DNA of 64,000 nucleotides from Nocardiopsis terrae (GTDB taxonomy: Bacteria; Actinomycetota; Actinomycetes; Streptosporangiales; Streptosporangiaceae): the NCBI RefSeq assembly GCF_014651695.1, contig NZ_BMXJ01000005.1, positions 573,415-637,414 of the forward strand, in the 5' to 3' direction. The stretch's first letter is position 1. Each line of letters opens with the position of its first letter. A model generated the notes under the pieces. That model did not search any database. It worked only from the letters and a program-made list of their open reading frames with translations, and was not told the origin of the DNA. The position numbers and the translations under genes are program-made. Shown in pieces: positions 63,234 through 64,000 of this stretch.

Positions 63234-63449
63234 ATGAGCAAGGTCCTGATCGACATCGACGACGAGGCGCTGGCACGGGCCTCCGAGATCCTCGGCACCA
63301 AGACCAAGAAGGACACGGTCAACACGGCCCTCCAGGAAACCGTGCGCAGACTGGACAGAGCCGCCGCCCTGGCCGAGATGCGCGAACTCGTGGCCGAGGG
63401 CGGCGTGGACACCGAGATCCTGGAAGACAAGCGGAACTACCGCCGATGA
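63234..63449 (+). CDS. vapB: VapB-type antitoxin
   Basis: 71 residues from the ATG at 63234, behind AGGAGG. A ribbon-helix-helix N-terminus (SKVLIDIDDEALARASEILG, TKTKKDTVNTALQETVRRLD) is followed by a charged tail that would wrap the toxin. The stop overlaps the toxin start by 4 bp. Together with VapC it should bind the TATA-rich repeats upstream. Confidence 0.9.
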   Translation: MSKVLIDIDDEALARASEILGTKTKKDTVNTALQETVRRLDRAAALAEMRELVAEGGVDTEILEDKRNYRR

Positions 63450-63850
63450 GCCCAGCCGTCTACTTGGTGGACACCAGCGCACTCACCCGCATCTACACCA
63501 ATCCCGAAGGCAACGAGGAGTGGGACCACGCGCTCGTCCAGGGCACCATCGCGGTCTGCCCTGTCACCGAACTGGAGTTCCTGTACAGTGCGCGTTCCGC
63601 AGGGCACCGGGAGCGGATGGTGAACTTGTTGAACCGGATGCTGCTCCCGGTCGATCTGGGAGAACCGCACTTCGCACGGGCCTGGGAGGTCCAGCGCCTC
63701 CTCGCCGCCAGGGGCGAGCACCGGAGCGCGGGTCCGGTGGACCTGCTGGTGGCCGCCTGCGCCGAGATGCACGGCCTCGTCCTGCTGCACAACGACAACG
63801 ACTTCGAGACCGTTGCCCGTGTCACCGGCCAGAAGACCCGCCGGGCCTGA
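63446..63850 (+). CDS. vapC: VapC-type PIN-domain toxin
   Basis: 134 residues. The four acidic PIN residues are in place: YLVDTSALTRI (Asp), VTELEFLYSA (Glu), GPVDLLVAACAEM (Asp) and LLHNDNDFETVA (Asp). VapC toxins are Mg-dependent ribonucleases that cut tRNA or rRNA; the specific target cannot be read from sequence. It is translationally coupled to vapB. Confidence 0.92.
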   Translation: MSPAVYLVDTSALTRIYTNPEGNEEWDHALVQGTIAVCPVTELEFLYSARSAGHRERMVNLLNRMLLPVDLGEPHFARAWEVQRLLAARGEHRSAGPVDLLVAACAEMHGLVLLHNDNDFETVARVTGQKTRRA

Positions 63851-63876
63851 TCCGGGTCGCGGGACGAACGGCCCGG

Positions 63877-63992
63877 GGGGCGGCGGTGCGCCAGCGAAGA
63901 ACACCGCCGCCCCTCGGGGCTGTGCGGCCCCCTCCCGCCGGTCTGGGAGGGGGCCTCGCCAGGGGGCCGGGGTGCAGGTCCGGCCCCCTGGC
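63877..63992 (+). terminator. Three consecutive strong hairpins after vapC
   Basis: Stems are 63877-63888/63902-63913 (12 bp), 63926-63936/63945-63955 (11 bp) and a 13-bp stem from 63958 to 63992. All are perfect and run head to tail to the window edge. Confidence 0.65.
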
Positions 63993-64000
63993 GGTCTGTG

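Overview
The window is a continuous piece of a very GC-rich actinomycete chromosome. Nearly every gene shows strong third-position G/C, GTG starts are common, and several genes appear leaderless. A teichoic-acid polymerase, a kynurenine pathway, DUF574 and DUF3516 proteins and the dgt-dnaG linkage fit a filamentous Actinomycetota. A Nocardiopsis-type organism is my best guess, but that is inference and no marker gene here settles it. The layout is that of a core chromosome with light accessory content: one IS605/IS607-type TnpB element and one VapBC pair.

Layout from left to right. Positions 1-5.9 kb hold the 3' end of a 2-oxoacid dehydrogenase E2 gene, a membrane-anchored double-psi-barrel protein, and the tryptophan-catabolic kynA-kynU operon with a divergent Lrp/AsnC regulator. 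Positions 6-15.4 kb hold a two-component system coupled to an HD protein, an MFS exporter, a glyoxalase-fold protein, a DeoR regulator divergent from a catalytically degenerate glycerophosphodiesterase-like protein, a TetR regulator and a membrane-anchored SGNH hydrolase. Positions 15.7-24 kb hold tRNA-Met, malate dehydrogenase, a DUF3516 helicase, a split RibD pair, a DUF574 methyltransferase and a tandem duplication of tRNA-Asn. Positions 24-38.5 kb hold a giant FAD/Fe-S oxidoreductase, a GH18 protein, the dgt-dnaG-sigma factor cluster and pyruvate phosphate dikinase. Positions 39-51.5 kb hold a hemolysin III protein, a PadR-membrane protein operon, a divergent MarR/SnoaL pair, glycyl-tRNA synthetase, a 1,240-residue teichoic-acid polymerase and the znuC-znuB-zur zinc operon. 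Positions 51.6-64 kb hold a sphingomyelinase, the recO-uppS-SGNH-SGNH cluster, a CAP-domain protein abutting the TnpB element, leuA with a leucine leader peptide, an M14 carboxypeptidase and VapBC.

The most striking element is a 313-residue intein in DnaG primase. It sits exactly in front of the third zinc-ligand cysteine, so the primase zinc-binding domain can form only after protein splicing. Other notable points are: a leuA leader peptide whose leucine codons are complementary to the leuA ribosome-binding site; a zinc-regulated znuC promoter whose predicted start point is the GTG start codon; a TnpB gene broken by a single in-frame amber codon; a histidine kinase with an extra C-terminal membrane segment and exported domain; and a YdcF-family protein with repeated TR-x-F motifs. 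Convergent gene pairs are separated by long near-perfect GC-rich inverted repeats, which look like bidirectional terminators.
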